Below, in pieces: positions 63,028-64,000 of a stretch of DNA of 64,000 bases. The notes below the pieces were generated by a model. The model ran no database searches, had not been told where the DNA came from, and saw only the letters and a list, made by a program, of their open reading frames with translations. Where the stretch lies: NCBI RefSeq assembly GCF_001413955.1, contig NZ_LCTZ01000002.1, positions 1,908,501-1,972,500 on the forward strand, in the 5' to 3' direction. Origin of the DNA: Flagellimonas eckloniae. Its GTDB lineage: Bacteria; Bacteroidota; Bacteroidia; Flavobacteriales; Flavobacteriaceae. Position 1 is the stretch's first letter, and every line of letters starts with the position of its first letter. A program made the translations under genes and the position numbers.

Positions 63028-64000
63028 CTAAGCTTTGAGTATGCTCAAAATTGTATCAATCTCACTCTCTGTATTATAGAAATGGAAACTTAACCGTATA
63101 CCAGCTCCACGTTGCGAACAGACCACATTTTCATTGCTTAATTTTTCAAACAATCGTTGATCTCCCTTAATATTAAAGATAGTGCTGTGTATGCTCCGGT
63201 TTGATACCTGGTCCTCTAATAATCCCAATGCAGAAAAACCGGTTTTGGCCTTCTGCGATAGTGTCTGTATTTGATTGGAAATATGCTCAATACCTATATT
63301 GTGTAAAAAATCCAAGGAAAACTTAAGACTCCCAAAATTTAAACTGTCCAAATGTCCCGGTTCCAAATGTTTACAAAAAGGAATGGCATTCCTTTTTGTA
63401 ATGTCCCTATTCACCGAGCCGTTCCCAATGGATTTAAGTTGAAATCGCTTTTTAACCTCTTCCTTGACCAGAACAAAACCATTTCCGTAACCTGACAAAA
63501 GCCATTTGTAGGCGCTCGCACCCAAAATATCGATTCCAGAATCCTGAAAATTGAATTGCGATGTTCCACAAAACTGAGTGCCGTCGACAATAATTATAAG
63601 ATCTTCAAATTCGTTTTTTAAACGTTTTAAAAAATCCAGATCTATTTTGATGCCATTGATCCATTGTACAAGACTAAGTGCCAAAACATCAATGCTTCCC
63701 GCTTTTATTTTATCATAAATCCGAGCTTCAAGGTTTGCATCGATTTCCAAATAGTCCAATGTGAAGCCCCTGGTTTCAAAAGACCAATTCAATGAGGGGT
63801 AATCCGTTTTAAGAAGTAATATAGTTTGGTTTTTGGGCAACCCCTCCAATAACATATTCAACCCCAGAGTAAAATTGGGTACCAAAGCCACATTTTCGGC
63901 CTTGCAATTAAAAAACCTTCCAACAGTAGCATTGATCTGTGGGGTTTCTTCAAAACTCTTCCCTTTCATATGGCTCCCACCAATCAAATAATCTAAATCA
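63028..64000 (-). CDS. class V-fold PLP-dependent aminotransferase, N-terminus beyond the window
   Basis: At least 324 residues. The frame is open to the right edge, so the true start is outside. A class V (cysteine desulfurase-like) fold: VDGTQFCGT with the PLP-binding Asp, the internal-aldimine Lys in GASAYKWLLSGYGNGF and the C-terminal GIRLSFHFYN. The active-site Cys loop of true cysteine desulfurases is not evident. Being close to egtBD it is a candidate for the C-S lyase step (EgtE), but it is on the opposite strand and behind another gene, so this is only a suggestion. Confidence 0.8.
   Translation of the reverse strand, partial: DLDYLIGGSHMKGKSFEETPQINATVGRFFNCKAENVALVPNFTLGLNMLLEGLPKNQTILLLKTDYPSLNWSFETRGFTLDYLEIDANLEARIYDKIKAGSIDVLALSLVQWINGIKIDLDFLKRLKNEFEDLIIIVDGTQFCGTSQFNFQDSGIDILGASAYKWLLSGYGNGFVLVKEEVKKRFQLKSIGNGSVNRDITKRNAIPFCKHLEPGHLDSLNFGSLKFSLDFLHNIGIEHISNQIQTLSQKAKTGFSALGLLEDQVSNRSIHSTIFNIKGDQRLFEKLSNENVVCSQRGAGIRLSFHFYNTESEIDTILSILKA

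Overview
The window is about 38-40% G+C by eye, with few Shine-Dalgarno-like sites and several TAnnTTTG-type -7 boxes. It carries a gliding-motility ABC ATPase (GldA), GLPGLI, DUF5686 and outer-membrane beta-barrel proteins, a split MetH and a MetX-ThrA fusion. Together these point to a marine-type member of the Flavobacteriaceae (Bacteroidota). The genus cannot be fixed from the sequence. No rRNA, tRNA, CRISPR array, phage or insertion sequence was seen.

Layout. 1-5432: two DUF3857/transglutaminase-like proteins (the first cut by the window edge), rsgA-dtd, a tandem pair of 146-aa secreted proteins and a DUF2807 protein. 5565-9669: an aromatic amino acid operon on the minus strand (pheA, aminotransferase, tyrA, DAHP synthase-chorismate mutase). 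It is preceded by an unannotated 23-codon leader peptide rich in Phe and Tyr and an intrinsic terminator that ends 3 nt before pheA, which is a complete attenuator. 9844-16829: gldA, an outer-membrane barrel with a membrane-anchored LuxR regulator, a serine hydrolase, a DUF2807 lipoprotein and a PagL-type lipid A deacylase.

16849-34704 is an 18-kb sulfur and methionine block, all on the minus strand: metK, metY, a metX-aspartokinase-homoserine dehydrogenase fusion, metZ, an Rrf2 regulator, cysH, a sulfite reductase with a HEPN-like tail, siroheme methyltransferase, a ferredoxin reductase, metH in two genes, and metF. It runs from sulfate reduction through homocysteine to SAM. It is controlled by at least three RNA switches: SAM-I before metY, SAM-I before metH, and a SAM-II-like pseudoknot before metK. 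Each has a visible competing structure. A shared CCTATCG-type motif before cysH and metY may be the Rrf2 operator.

34768-55763: a second barrel/GLPGLI pair, deoxynucleoside kinase, TonB, a PQQ dehydrogenase with a cytochrome c domain, membrane and soluble pyrophosphatases, DUF5686, PDH E1-beta, etfBA (with a 28-bp perfect palindrome upstream), a bifunctional nuclease, NupC, thyA and an M1-like peptidase. 55886-64000: a lipoprotein of five 330-bp repeats, a two-component system, an ergothioneine cluster (egtB, egtD, DUF427), a small glycogen-binding-type protein and a class V aminotransferase cut by the window edge.

The most interesting content is regulatory RNA: the aromatic attenuator, the SAM-II start-codon switch, and the two SAM-I leaders that each carry a downstream segment able to pair with the 5' strand of their own aptamer. 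Coordinates come from reading the sequence; RNA folds were worked out by hand and not computed.
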